From Planctomycetota bacterium (GTDB taxonomy: Bacteria; Planctomycetota; J058; JAJDCP01), in contig JAJDCP010000165.1 in the NCBI GenBank assembly GCA_029260765.1, positions 24,442 to 88,441 of the forward strand: a stretch of 64,000 nt of DNA, given 5' to 3'. The notes below the pieces were generated by a model that searched no databases, was not told the DNA's origin, and was given only the letters and a program-made list of their open reading frames with translations. Below are positions 1-8,233 of the stretch, one piece after another. Made by a program: the position numbers and the translations under genes. The first letter of the stretch is position 1. The number at the start of each line of letters is the position of its first letter.

Positions 1-69
1 GAGGAGATCGCCGACAGCTACGCCTTCATGGTGAAGAACCTGGGCATGAAGCTGGAACCTCAGCCGTGA
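1..69 (+). CDS. 3' end of a CDS of unknown product
   Basis: Frame 1 is open from the first base to a TGA at 67-69 and gives 22 residues ending MKLEPQP. The fragment is too short to name a family. The start lies outside the window. Confidence 0.5.
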   Translation, partial: EEIADSYAFMVKNLGMKLEPQP

Positions 70-447
70 GGTTGCTTGCCGGCCGGGCTGTGTGCTTCCC
101 GTGGTCCCGAAGATGCTGGCGCATTTCGGACTCCCGAGCGACATGCCTCGCTCAGCCCCTCCACGTGCCCCGCCGCCTCCGGCTTGCGGGGAACCGGAGG
201 TCGTCGACGACGATCCCTTCCCCGATGACGACGGATGCGATCCAGCTGTCCACCAGCCCCTGCATACAGGGTGCGGGGACTGCACGGCCTGATCCCTCGT
301 TGGCAGCGCAGCTGTCGCCGTGCGCACCGGGACAACGACGACTCCACCGGGATGAGCAGCTTGCGGGCCGAGGGCCGCCCCCGGAACTCTGCCTGGCAGG
401 CGTGCAGGGGGTGGAAATCCCTATCGCTGCGCGCCCCCTGGAAAGGC
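70..447. other. gene-free stretch
   Basis: About 380 bases between the partial first gene and the ferredoxin-like gene. Several GC-driven open frames exist on both strands, but none shows a recognisable domain or a ribosome-binding site. Because the next gene is itself damaged, this stretch could hold decayed upstream coding sequence. I see no repeat or RNA gene in it. Confidence 0.4.
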
Positions 448-1520
448 ATGGCCGCGGGTAGCCAACGCGCGCGGCTCGAGAAGATCCTGCTGCATCATAC
501 CCGCCGCCGCAGCTACGGGCCGGGTGAGCTGGTTCTGCGCCAGGGGGACTTCGGCAACTCGACCTGGTTCGTGCTGCAGGGCACAGTCCGGCTCTTGCTC
601 GACACCCCGGGCCACGAGGGGCTGACTACTGAGCAGCTGCACAAGACCGTCGATCAGCGTATCGGCTGGTGGGGGGCCCTGAAGAAGTGGCTGCGCAGCC
701 CCGGACGAGAGGTCCGCGATCCCTCGGCGTTGCGCAGGGAGTACCTGAGCCAGGAACGCTCGGAAGAGTACGTGCCGATCTTCTTGCAGCACAACTGGCT
801 GAACCGACGCCAGCCGGACCCGCGGATGATGCTGCAGCGCTCGCTGCCGGCGCTGGGCTATGTCGATGTCCTCTTCATCCCTGCGCCGGTGATCGAGCGC
901 TTCGTCTTGCCCTCGTACAGCACCGATCAACTGCGGGATGCTGCAGCGGGAGTGCGCCTGCTCGTAGCGGCCGCACAACCGGGCAGCGGCGGAGCTCCGG
1001 GCGGTCCTTCCCAGGGGCTGCTCGAGTTCGTCAGCGAGCATCGCTTCATCAACGGCAGCGCAGCCATGGTGATCGACCTCGTCCGCTGTACGCGCTGCGA
1101 TGATTGCGTGCGCGCCTGCTCCTCAGCGCACGAGGGCAACCCGCGCTTCGTCCGCCATGGCCCCAGCTATGGCAACCTGCAGATCGCCAACGCCTGCATG
1201 CACTGCGCCGACCCGGTCTGCATGATCGGTTGCCCGACCGGGGCGATCCACAGGAGCCTGAGCGTTGAGGTGCTGATCAACGATGCCACCTGCATCGGCT
1301 GCTCGACCCATGCCAAAAACTGTCCCTACGACAACACCCGCATGGTCGATATCCGCGATCCGCAGGGGGAGCTGCTGCGCGATGGCCCGCGATCCATCAA
1401 CGGGCGACCAAGTGCGACCTGTGCCACAACCAACCCGCCGGACCCGCCTGTGTGCGCGCCTGTCCGCACGATGCGTTGCAGCGCGTCGACCTGACGCGCG
1501 CAACCAACCTGCCGGGTTGA
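448..1520 (+). pseudogene. cNMP-binding / multi-[4Fe-4S] ferredoxin-like protein, frameshifted
   Basis: From an ATG at 448 the frame gives a cyclic-nucleotide-binding-like start (residues ~20-50, 'GELVLRQGDFGNSTWFVLQG') and a 4Fe-4S dicluster-type region with Cys motifs from residue 214 (CxxCxxCxxxC) and a second set ending CPTGA. In the third motif the expected third cysteine is histidine (C282-x2-C285-x2-H288-x3-C292). The frame then runs off into nonsense and stops at 1494, whereas from 1410 another frame continues the family pattern (KCDLC...GPACVRACP...) to a TGA at 1520. One missing base at about 1405-1410 explains this. Proteins joining cNMP and ferredoxin domains occur in planctomycetes and act as electron-transfer or redox-sensor proteins. 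Two lesions suggest a decaying gene, but a sequencing indel could explain the shift. Confidence 0.6.
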
Positions 1521-1618
1521 AGTGGGGCCTGGGACCTGCGAGGACGAGGAGCGCTGCGCGGCCGTCGACTTCGATGCGCGCGCGACGCGCACGACGTTGA
1601 CCATGCTGCAGGGAAAAC

Positions 1619-1963
1619 CTACGTTGCGTCGGGTATGAGCTCGATCCAGCGGTCGGGTGCCAACTGGAAAGAGACCGAGCAGGCGCCCTCGCGTGTCTTG
1701 GTTTCGACCCGGACCACGCCCGTGGCATCGCTGGTACCCTCGGCCTGGCTTCCATCGGGCAGCGTGACTGTGCATCGGATGTCTGGCTGTGGCTGGCCAG
1801 CTGTGTCGATAAGCACCAGCTCGATCCAACCCGACTTGCGCTTCATGACCAGGCGGTACTCCTTGCCGCTCGCGAAGACCTTGGCGCCCTTGCTCCTGCT
1901 ATCGTAGGCGTGACGGATCGTCATGCCCGTCACCTCGTCGGCGGGGGAGAGCTCGTCAGACAT
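1619..1963 (-). CDS. small protein with transthyretin/carboxypeptidase-regulatory-like domain, secretion-associated
   Basis: The 114-residue product (start ATG at 1963, MSDELSPADEV) has a short N-terminal tail, then 'GWIELVLIDTAGQPQPDIRC' and 'VTLPDGSQAEGTSDATGVVRV'. This is the layout of the small beta-sandwich domain that accompanies VgrG/PAAR spikes and type VI-like effectors. That family link is recognised from the pattern and is not proven. The gene is divergent from the Gly-rich frame at 2054, so the ~90 bases between them probably hold both promoters. No signal peptide or membrane segment is visible. A role as an adaptor or fragment of a spike-delivered protein is inference. Confidence 0.55.
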   Translation of the reverse strand: MSDELSPADEVTGMTIRHAYDSRSKGAKVFASGKEYRLVMKRKSGWIELVLIDTAGQPQPDIRCTVTLPDGSQAEGTSDATGVVRVETKTREGACSVSFQLAPDRWIELIPDAT

Positions 1964-2053
1964 TGGCGTACCTTGCATTGAGGGCGTCGTACAGTATCGT
2001 ACATCCATTCCCGTACTGCAGTTTTCCACCCAGTTTCACCAAAAAAGAGCAAC

Positions 2054-2340
2054 GTGATCGGTATCGGTATGCACGGACGAGGGCCCCTGTACAATCCTGC
2101 GATCGGCGCTTCTGGAGGCGGCGCGCTGGGCGCTGCAGGGGGCGCAACAGGCGGTGGCGCCGGCGCGCAGGGCGCTGCAGCGAGCGCAAAGAGCGGTGAC
2201 TCCGGTGCGCCGGGTGATGGGCAGGCCCACCCCGGGGACATTGTTACCATGACGTGCACCCTGGAGGGCTACGAGGACTGCCCAGGCTTCGTCAAGAAGA
2301 ACTACTCCCACATCCACATGATTGAGTGGGGTGTCGCTAG
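2054..2340 (+). CDS. Gly/Ala-rich reading frame, 3' limit unclear
   Basis: A GTG at 2054 opens a frame starting MIGIGMHGRGPLYNP, then a long Gly/Ala-rich linker (about residues 17-55), then a compact segment with two cysteines (MTCTLEGYEDCPGF). The low-complexity linker resembles the linker after the PAAR domain of the effector at 34689-37385. The frame has no stop until 3139, but beyond about 2340 it is antisense to a better-supported reading frame and its composition changes to that of a shadow. The likely picture is the first ~95 codons of a spike-type protein whose remainder was lost or replaced. Function is not known. Confidence 0.3.
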
Positions 2341-2344
2341 CTGC

Positions 2345-3031
2345 TCAGGGCAGCACGTCGATCCCGTAGTTGGCATCGACGAATTGCAGGATCGCCGCGG
2401 CCAGATCCGAGCGGAAGTCGTTCAGGTAGTTGGCGTTCATGCCGAATCGGTACGGCTGGGGCAGCTCGAGTTGGATGCCGTCGACTTCCTCGACAAGGCC
2501 GTCATGCAGGCCACTATTGGAGTCATTGGGAGTCTGGTAGCGGTCGGGCGAGCTGAGCGTGGACGAATGCCGGCGCTAGATGTAGCCGCCCTTACGCAGG
2601 TTGAACGTAGAGTCTGTCCCCTGCACGTCTTCGATATCCTCGACCACATGCATCCGGTAGGGCTGGTTGTTGAAATCGAGCTCTGCGCCGAGCAAGCGGT
2701 AGAGGGAGTCGTCCCCGAATATCACCTGCCACAGCTGCTGCGGCGCGTTGTCGTTCAGGTCGGCGTCGGCCAGATCGCGGGCGAGGTTGATCACCGAGGA
2801 GACCTTGGTGGTGTTGGTCAGACCGGGGTCCTGGGCGACGTTGTTGAGCAGGTTCTTGAAAACCGGGTGGTCGAAGTCGGCGGCCGTGGGAGCGTTGGGA
2901 GCCGTCGCGTCGGCGAGCAGGCCGTCGACGTCGACCACGCGGTCGAGCTCGAAGCGCAGCGTCGACGGGCGACGCGCCCCCTGAGGCTGCGCCCGCATAG
3001 CCAGGTCCAGGCCCGCCATGGCTTCGCTCAC
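2345..3031 (-). pseudogene. gene of unknown function interrupted by an in-frame TAG
   Basis: The minus frame from about 3031 (GTG) gives 151 residues of protein-like sequence and meets a TAG at 2578-2576. The same frame then continues for 76 more codons of equally protein-like sequence (…DGIQLELPQPYRFGMN…AAILQFVDANYGIDVLP) to a TGA at 2347-2345. Base composition is continuous across the stop, so a single nonsense change in a ~230-residue or longer gene is the simple reading. The C-terminal 'GIQLELP' is faintly like N-formylglutamate amidohydrolase/poly-gamma-glutamate hydrolase ends, which I treat as a weak hint only. The frame is also open upstream of 3031 into the toxin-antitoxin promoter region with no good start, so the 5' end may have been cut when that module arrived. 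Confidence 0.45.
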
Positions 3032-3237
3032 GTCGGTGTCGTGGTTGTAGCGGACATCTCCACACCAACGGCAACGACCCAGGTCGCGATCACGGTCGAC
3101 CTGCAGAATGCGGACGCCACGTCGAACCTGCTCCGGTAAAGGTGGGCTGAAAGTAGCCTTCGAGACCGGACTCTCTACATGATTCGACCGAGGCGTGCTA
3201 CAATCATGTCGCCATGCTTTGGATGGATGCCACCATT

Positions 3238-3480
3238 ATGGTAAGAACCCAGATCCAACTCACAGAAGAGCAGATGGCGCAGCTTCGGAAGCTGGCAGCC
3301 GAAGAGCGGGTCTCCTTGGCTGCGCTGATACGAAGATCCGTCGACCTCCTCCTCGAGGCTCGGCGAGACCCGGCCGACGACCGCGCCCGGCGGGCCCTCG
3401 AGGTCGTAGGGAGGTTCCGTTCAGGAAAGCAGGACATCGCCGTGGAACATGACGCTTACCTGGGGGAAGCGTTTCGATGA
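3238..3480 (+). CDS. vapB: VapB/CopG-type ribbon-helix-helix antitoxin
   Basis: The 80-residue product from ATG 3238 begins MVRTQIQLTEEQMAQLRKLA, the DNA-contacting beta-strand and first helix of ribbon-helix-helix antitoxins, followed by a second helix (LAALIRRSVDLLLE) and an acidic, flexible C-terminal tail that would wrap the toxin. ATG 3214 is also in frame, but 3238 matches the family start, and GGATGG lies a short way upstream. A TACAAT box at 3199-3204 could be the -10 element. The stop overlaps the toxin start by 4 bases (ATGA), the usual translational coupling of toxin-antitoxin pairs. The pair would repress its own promoter through the RHH domain. Confidence 0.8.
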   Translation: MVRTQIQLTEEQMAQLRKLAAEERVSLAALIRRSVDLLLEARRDPADDRARRALEVVGRFRSGKQDIAVEHDAYLGEAFR

Positions 3481-3878
3481 CTGTCTTCGTCGATACCTCG
3501 GCGTTGTTTGCGGTCCTCGATGCGGGTGACGCGTGCCATATGAAGGCAGCTCAAGCATGGCGGAAGCTCGTCACGGACGCGATCCCTTTGCTGACGTCGT
3601 GTTACGTGTTGGTCGAAACACATGCCCTTGTGCAGCACCGGCTCGGGATGGCTGCAGTCCGTGCGCTGAGTGCGAACCTCCTCCCGCTGATCGAGGTCCA
3701 CTGGATCGCGGAAGATCTGCATGCTCGTGCGGTCTCCAGCCTCTTGCTGCTCGACAGAAAACGGGTCAGTCTGGTTGATGTTTCGAGCTTCGAGATCATG
3801 CGCCAACGCGGGATCTCGCGCTGTTTCAGCTACGACCGACACTTTGATCAGCAGGGTTTCGTACGGTTCGTTGCGTGA
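3477..3878 (+). CDS. vapC: VapC-type PIN-domain ribonuclease toxin
   Basis: The 133-residue product starts MTVFVDTSALFAVLDAGD, the first PIN strand with the metal-binding Asp (D6), and has the conserved Glu in 'YVLVETHAL' and later acidic residues in 'VSLVDVSSFEIM' and 'FSYDRHFDQQGF'. Length and order match stand-alone PIN toxins that cleave RNA with Mg2+. It is translationally coupled to the upstream antitoxin (ATGA overlap). No other module genes are adjacent. The surrounding broken genes suggest that the pair arrived in, or stabilises, a decaying accessory stretch. Confidence 0.85.
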   Translation: MTVFVDTSALFAVLDAGDACHMKAAQAWRKLVTDAIPLLTSCYVLVETHALVQHRLGMAAVRALSANLLPLIEVHWIAEDLHARAVSSLLLLDRKRVSLVDVSSFEIMRQRGISRCFSYDRHFDQQGFVRFVA

Positions 3879-4429
3879 TGGTTCCCGACACTGCGGGTGC
3901 GCTGCAGTGCCTCGCCACTGTTGTCCGAAGCTCGGCCCGCGAGGCGAGGATCTGTATCAGGCCTTCGAGGCGTCCCCTCAGCCGTACGTTCAATGGCGAA
4001 TTGACTATGAGGAAACCCGACAGCCTGGTCCCAGCGAGCTGTGAACCTGAATGGCTGCCCCGAGATCTGGAGCGTGAGGCCTTCATGGACCAGCAAAGGG
4101 CGACTCCTGGGTTCCTGGGTTCCTCATAGCTATTTCTTCTCCGCCGAGAGCTAAGGGGAATTCGACAGGATTGTTCCCGCCGATCCCCCCATGAAATCGA
4201 ACAAATGTTCGGTTCTTGTTGGGTCGGGTGGCCCGAGCCCTACGTGGAGCCCTGCCCAATCCCCTCGTCGGAACCGTCCGACAACTTTGCGCGGCGCGAG
4301 AAGACGGCTACCGAGACGCTTGGTTGGTCTGCCTCCCACCTACACACACCACGCAAAGGCTTCGATTCGGCGTCGTCGAAGGGCCCTACGGCGCTCAGCG
4401 AACGCCGGAAGCCGCCTGCAGCAGCGCCG
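3879..4429. other. gene-free stretch, possible gene remnant
   Basis: About 550 bases between vapC and the mrfB-like gene. A plus-strand frame at roughly 3930-4044 (…EDLYQAFEASPQPYVQWRID…) has protein-like composition but no start or family, so it may be a remnant. Otherwise I see no gene, repeat or RNA. Confidence 0.4.
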
Positions 4430-5581
4430 CTACAGCTCCTCAAGAGCATGCCGCGCAGCTTCAGCGAAGCCATCGACCTCAAGCAGCTCGTGTAGCAGGC
4501 TGCGTGCATGCGCACTCTCACCCAGCCGGCCGAGCTCTTGAGCCAGCCGCCAGAGGCTGGGCCCACGGTGGTGCTGGGGCAAGGCAGCGCGCCGCCGGGC
4601 CGCGCACAACCAATGATGGCGCGCAGTCTCCACTGCACCACGGCTGAGCGCCAGCCGTCCCGCCCCAAAACACTCCGCGGCTGTCTCTGGCTGCTCGCGG
4701 CGCTGCAGAAACACCGCGCTGAGGAAGGCCAGGGAGAGGATGTCGAGCGCGTTGTGGGCCAGCACACGGCGCAAATCGTGGCATACTCCCCGGGTGAGGA
4801 AATCTACCCAGGCCTGCGGGCACTCGGCCCCTTCGATGTCGTCGCGCCGCTGATAGCCCAACACATGGCGCTCGTAGTCTTTCAGGCGATGCCGCTCAAA
4901 GCTCGCCTTCCACAAGCCCCGACTCAACAGGGCCAGGTCACAATGCGGCAGCTGTTCAGGCCACACCTGGCGTTGGGCTTGAAAGCGTGCCCGAAGCTGA
5001 GGCAGATCGAAGCCCCGGCCATGAAAGCTGACCAGCCCCGAGGCCTGTTGCAGCGCCTCGGCGATCTCGCTCAGGTAGCTGCTCTCCTTTGCGGGGGAGG
5101 GCAGCAGAAACTGTTCGAGCACAAAGCCCTGACCCGTGAGCCGACCCAGGCCCGTCAAGTAGACGTAGGTTCCCATCCCGACATGCAGGCCGGTGGTCTC
5201 AGTGTCAAGAAAGACCAGGCCGTCCGCGGGCTCGACCGACTCGTCGTCGGCGAACAAGCTGGAGCCCTGGCTCTGCAGTCGCTGCCAGACCTCGCCCAAA
5301 CGGCGGCCGCCGAGCTCGAAATCGAGCCCCAGCTCGAGGCGCAGACAGGGCGTGGGGCGCCGCAGCCAATGGCCCTGCAGGAACGTCTCGGTGCCCGCCT
5401 CTGGACAGCTCGGCATGACTCCCGCCAACCGCAGGTTCTCGACGCCATCTATGGGAGGGTAGGCGGTGGGCCGCAGCTCTCCCGATTCCAGGACGCGGGA
5501 TTCGCAGGCTTGCAGGCGTTCCAGGCGGCGCTGCAACGCGCGTGCAGCAGTCAGCTCGGGTCGGGGAGGGCTCACAGACAC
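4430..5581 (-). CDS. mrfB: MrfB/YprB-type RNase H-fold exonuclease
   Basis: The ~383-residue product, taken from the GTG at 5581, has an RNase H-like 3'-5' exonuclease core: 'LVFLDTETTGL' (DxE motif), 'SFHGRGFDLPQLRARF' (second Asp), 'DLALLSRGLW', and 'LAHNALDILSLAFL' (final Asp). The C-terminal 100 residues look like TPR-type helices. In Bacillus subtilis, MrfB (YprB) works with the helicase MrfA to repair mitomycin-type DNA damage independently of UvrABC. Here too the gene follows an MrfA-like gene and overlaps its end by about 10 bases, with AGGAG a little upstream of the GTG. The nuclease motifs look intact, although its partner is not a functional helicase. Confidence 0.8.
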   Translation of the reverse strand: MSVSPPRPELTAARALQRRLERLQACESRVLESGELRPTAYPPIDGVENLRLAGVMPSCPEAGTETFLQGHWLRRPTPCLRLELGLDFELGGRRLGEVWQRLQSQGSSLFADDESVEPADGLVFLDTETTGLHVGMGTYVYLTGLGRLTGQGFVLEQFLLPSPAKESSYLSEIAEALQQASGLVSFHGRGFDLPQLRARFQAQRQVWPEQLPHCDLALLSRGLWKASFERHRLKDYERHVLGYQRRDDIEGAECPQAWVDFLTRGVCHDLRRVLAHNALDILSLAFLSAVFLQRREQPETAAECFGAGRLALSRGAVETARHHWLCAARRRAALPQHHRGPSLWRLAQELGRLGESAHARSLLHELLEVDGFAEAARHALEEL

Positions 5582-7446
5582 CGGATGTGTTCTCCTTCCG
5601 TCAGCTGCGGCTGGGACTTTCCCAGCCTGAGTTCCTCGATCAGCTGACGCAGCTGCTTCTTGAGCTTGGGGTTGTGGGACGCACCGGAGCCGACACAGGC
5701 GGAGCAACCTCGAGCACCGCACGCGCAACCGGCCAGATAGCGCGTCACGACTTCGAGCACCTCAGCGAGCCGAGTCGCCAGCCTGCCACACAAGCCACTG
5801 CCATCGGGGACGCAATCAAACAGAATCAAAACCCGTCGACCAGAGAGCGTCTGGATGGTGTGGCCCAGGCTGGAGAGCGAGCTGGCGGGTCGGTTCGAGA
5901 CAGAACCCGAGGCTGGCTCACAACGGACCAGGCTGAACAGGGCCAGACGAAGCAACTCGGCCAGGGCGTCGAGTACGCCCTCGGTTGGCAGATCGCCGTG
6001 CTCGGGGAGGACGTCGTGCTCGGGGGGGCCGTCCAACTCTGGGGATACCGCCAGTGCCAGACAGCGCGTGATCAGAAGCTCGGCCGGACGATGGAATTCT
6101 CGGCTGTCGAGTACCCGCCCTGTCTGGTGGCAGCGCGTGACCGCTCGCTCGGCCCGCAGGCTGACCTCTGCTTCGCCAGTGTAGCGGCCTTGCTCGTCCA
6201 GGGTCGCAGCGGGCGGGAAACGCACGTCGATAGCGAGAGGGCACTCGGATCGGCTCGACACCACGGCCGGGCGCAGGAAGGCTCTACGTTGCTCGGTATC
6301 CACCTCTTCGACCAACCAGCCCTGACCGTTGTGGAAATAGACAGCACCTGGAAAGATCTGCTCGAGTGCGTGCAGGCGGTCTATCCGTGCCAGCGGTTTG
6401 CGCGACTGCGCATCGAACAGCTGTATTCCGGACACGCCGACCTCTCGAAGCCGCACTGCGGAAGCAGGAGCTTCGACCCCGATCCAATACAGGCGCCCGG
6501 TCTCTCGCTTCAAAGTCCGTGAGGCCTCAAAATACGCGCTCAAGCCATCGTGACCCAACGGCTCATCGGGATCGAGCGGCAACTCGTAGGCAGCGCATTT
6601 GAGATGTGAAGCGCGGATGACGAGATGGCCCGGATTGAGGCACGCCTCAGGCAGTGCACCGTCGAGGCTGCGGAAGAGACCCTGCGCGGCCTGCTCAAGC
6701 TGCCGCGGCGTCGCGCCGGCTGGCAGGTCGAGGCGCCAACCATCACGAGGGCGTTCCGCCAACAGCAGACGCACCGCCACCGGCAAGAGCCCTTGAAACA
6801 ACGTCCGCGGATCGGCCAGGGGCTCGTAGTCTGCGAGCCACGTCGGCGAGGATTCGTAGTGGCGGGCGATGCGCTCCAGCCGATGCAACACGTTACAGAC
6901 ATGGCTGCCCCGGACGCCGCTGTATGCGCTGGCTTCGTCGACGACCACCAGCGCGAGCGCCTCCCACCAGCTGGACCAGCTCAGGTGTTTGGGGAGCAGG
7001 GACCTGTGCAGAGACGCCGCGTCGATCACCAGCACATGTGGATGCGGGGGGCCTGCTTCGCGCTGGAACAGCTCAATCTGTTGGGCGGGCAGCCCGGCAG
7101 CGCGTGCCAGCCTTCGGAGCGACAGCCGGCGCCGGTGCGCGCTGGCAAGGTCTGGGCAAACCCAGAGGAAGCGCCCCGGCCGCCTCTCGCTCCACGCCTG
7201 CAGCAAGGCGAGTTGCAGCGAGAGCCCTGGGCCGACCCGGGCGAGCGCGCAGTGCGTGCCCTCCGCTGCAAGCTGGCAGAACTCCAACTGCTGGCGCTCG
7301 AGACCGGGCAGACCGCAGACGGCCAGGGCTCGTTGTAGAGGTAGTGGAAGCTCAGTGAGCGGTCGCGTGGCGCCCGGCTGGATGCTCTGGGCATGAAGCC
7401 CCAGATGTTCGACCAGGTTGCGGAGCTGGGTCAGTTGCGAAGTCAT
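5572..7446 (-). CDS. MrfA-like protein lacking helicase motifs (pseudo-helicase with C-terminal Cys cluster)
   Basis: The 624-residue product follows the MrfA layout but is shorter (MrfA is about 750). The position of Walker A (residues ~68-77) reads ARVGPGLSLQ with no GK[ST]. The DEVH position reads VVVDEASAYSGVRGSH (170-173 DEAS), although the flanking family signature (GSHVCNVLHRLERIARHY) is kept. Motif III and the helicase C-terminal RecA domain are essentially absent: sequence jumps to the family's later 'HLKCAAYELPL' segment. The C-terminal DUF1998-type region with its four-cysteine cluster (CACGARGCSAC, ~573-588) is present. The frame is open and has normal codon use, so this is a retained protein and not debris. 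It probably serves as a DNA- or nuclease-binding scaffold for the MrfB-like protein encoded next (inference). Confidence 0.7.
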   Translation of the reverse strand: MTSQLTQLRNLVEHLGLHAQSIQPGATRPLTELPLPLQRALAVCGLPGLERQQLEFCQLAAEGTHCALARVGPGLSLQLALLQAWSERRPGRFLWVCPDLASAHRRRLSLRRLARAAGLPAQQIELFQREAGPPHPHVLVIDAASLHRSLLPKHLSWSSWWEALALVVVDEASAYSGVRGSHVCNVLHRLERIARHYESSPTWLADYEPLADPRTLFQGLLPVAVRLLLAERPRDGWRLDLPAGATPRQLEQAAQGLFRSLDGALPEACLNPGHLVIRASHLKCAAYELPLDPDEPLGHDGLSAYFEASRTLKRETGRLYWIGVEAPASAVRLREVGVSGIQLFDAQSRKPLARIDRLHALEQIFPGAVYFHNGQGWLVEEVDTEQRRAFLRPAVVSSRSECPLAIDVRFPPAATLDEQGRYTGEAEVSLRAERAVTRCHQTGRVLDSREFHRPAELLITRCLALAVSPELDGPPEHDVLPEHGDLPTEGVLDALAELLRLALFSLVRCEPASGSVSNRPASSLSSLGHTIQTLSGRRVLILFDCVPDGSGLCGRLATRLAEVLEVVTRYLAGCACGARGCSACVGSGASHNPKLKKQLRQLIEELRLGKSQPQLTEGEHIRCL

Positions 7447-7533
7447 GCTGCACTCCCGACGTTTCCAGCATGCTATCTTTGACCCCCGTCAAAATTCCGC
7501 AGAACTGCCACTCCTGGTCAGGATTTCGCACCC

Positions 7534-8124
7534 TCAACCGAGGTGGATTTCGATCACAGGCTTGAATTTCATGGGCAAATACCAGGCGAAGCGGCCCTTG
7601 TTGGACCAGACCGTGAACTTACCGTTGTCCGAGAAGCGGTAATCTTCGATGGTCTTCTTCTTGATCTTGAAGGAGCCAGGAAACTTGGTGCCCAGCTCTT
7701 TGGGCTGCAGCCCCGGGGGCCGGTTCTCGACTCCCTCCGGAGGCACACGGCCTTCGCCGAGCTGCACGTAGTACAGGGAATTCTTGCTGAACACCAGATC
7801 GCCGTGGGTGCGGGTGGTCAGGTCTTTGACGAACAACACGTCCTGGATGGCCGACTGTTTCACATCCTGACGCGTCATGCGCTGTGAGTCGAAGCTACCC
7901 AGCTTCTTGCTGACGTTGGTCGCAAGGTCTGCAGCCATCTCCGTACGCCTGGAGCTCCTGGTGCGCTTGGTTGCCTTGACCCGCTTCGACCGCCCACTCT
8001 TGGAAGACTTCTCACCCGGTACGCGCAACACTGCGCCACAGCCGGGGCATTTGATCTTGCGGCCCGCAACATCGTCGGGGACCTTGGCTTTCTTCCCGCA
8101 ATCGCACTCGATCTTGATGGACAT
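7534..8124 (-). CDS. zinc-ribbon protein, planctomycete type
   Basis: Starting at MSIKIECDCGKKAKV (ATG 8124), the 196-residue product has an N-terminal zinc ribbon with CxC and CPGC pairs in the pattern KVPD..AGRK.KCPGCG...RVPGE. A Lys/Arg/Ser-rich linker follows (~40-65), then a ~120-residue beta-rich C-terminal domain ending WYLPMKFKPVIEIHLG that I do not recognise. The same ribbon appears in the protein at 59969-60223, so the two are domain paralogues. No membrane segment is visible. Function is not known. An in-frame GTG-type extension to 8187 is possible but lacks the family pattern. Confidence 0.7.
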   Translation of the reverse strand: MSIKIECDCGKKAKVPDDVAGRKIKCPGCGAVLRVPGEKSSKSGRSKRVKATKRTRSSRRTEMAADLATNVSKKLGSFDSQRMTRQDVKQSAIQDVLFVKDLTTRTHGDLVFSKNSLYYVQLGEGRVPPEGVENRPPGLQPKELGTKFPGSFKIKKKTIEDYRFSDNGKFTVWSNKGRFAWYLPMKFKPVIEIHLG

Positions 8125-8233
8125 TCCGACCCTCTCGTCGCCATCCGCTGGTCCCGTCGATTCTAACCGCGTCGCCGGCTCGCGCAAACTTTTGCTGCGA
8201 TGCAGGCCGCTGCGCGCTCGCCAGATGGCAGCA

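Noticed and set aside
60..461. Overlapping open frames on both strands before the ferredoxin-like gene
   Set aside because: Arg/Pro-rich translations with no domain; typical of random GC-rich sequence.
2054..3139. Single 361-codon plus-strand gene
   Set aside because: Beyond about 2340 the sequence is antisense to a frame with better protein-like composition and reads as a Val/Gly-rich shadow.
3930..4044. Protein-like segment EDLYQAFEASPQPYVQWRID
   Set aside because: No start codon with a ribosome-binding site and no recognised family; kept only as a possible remnant in the gene-free stretch.
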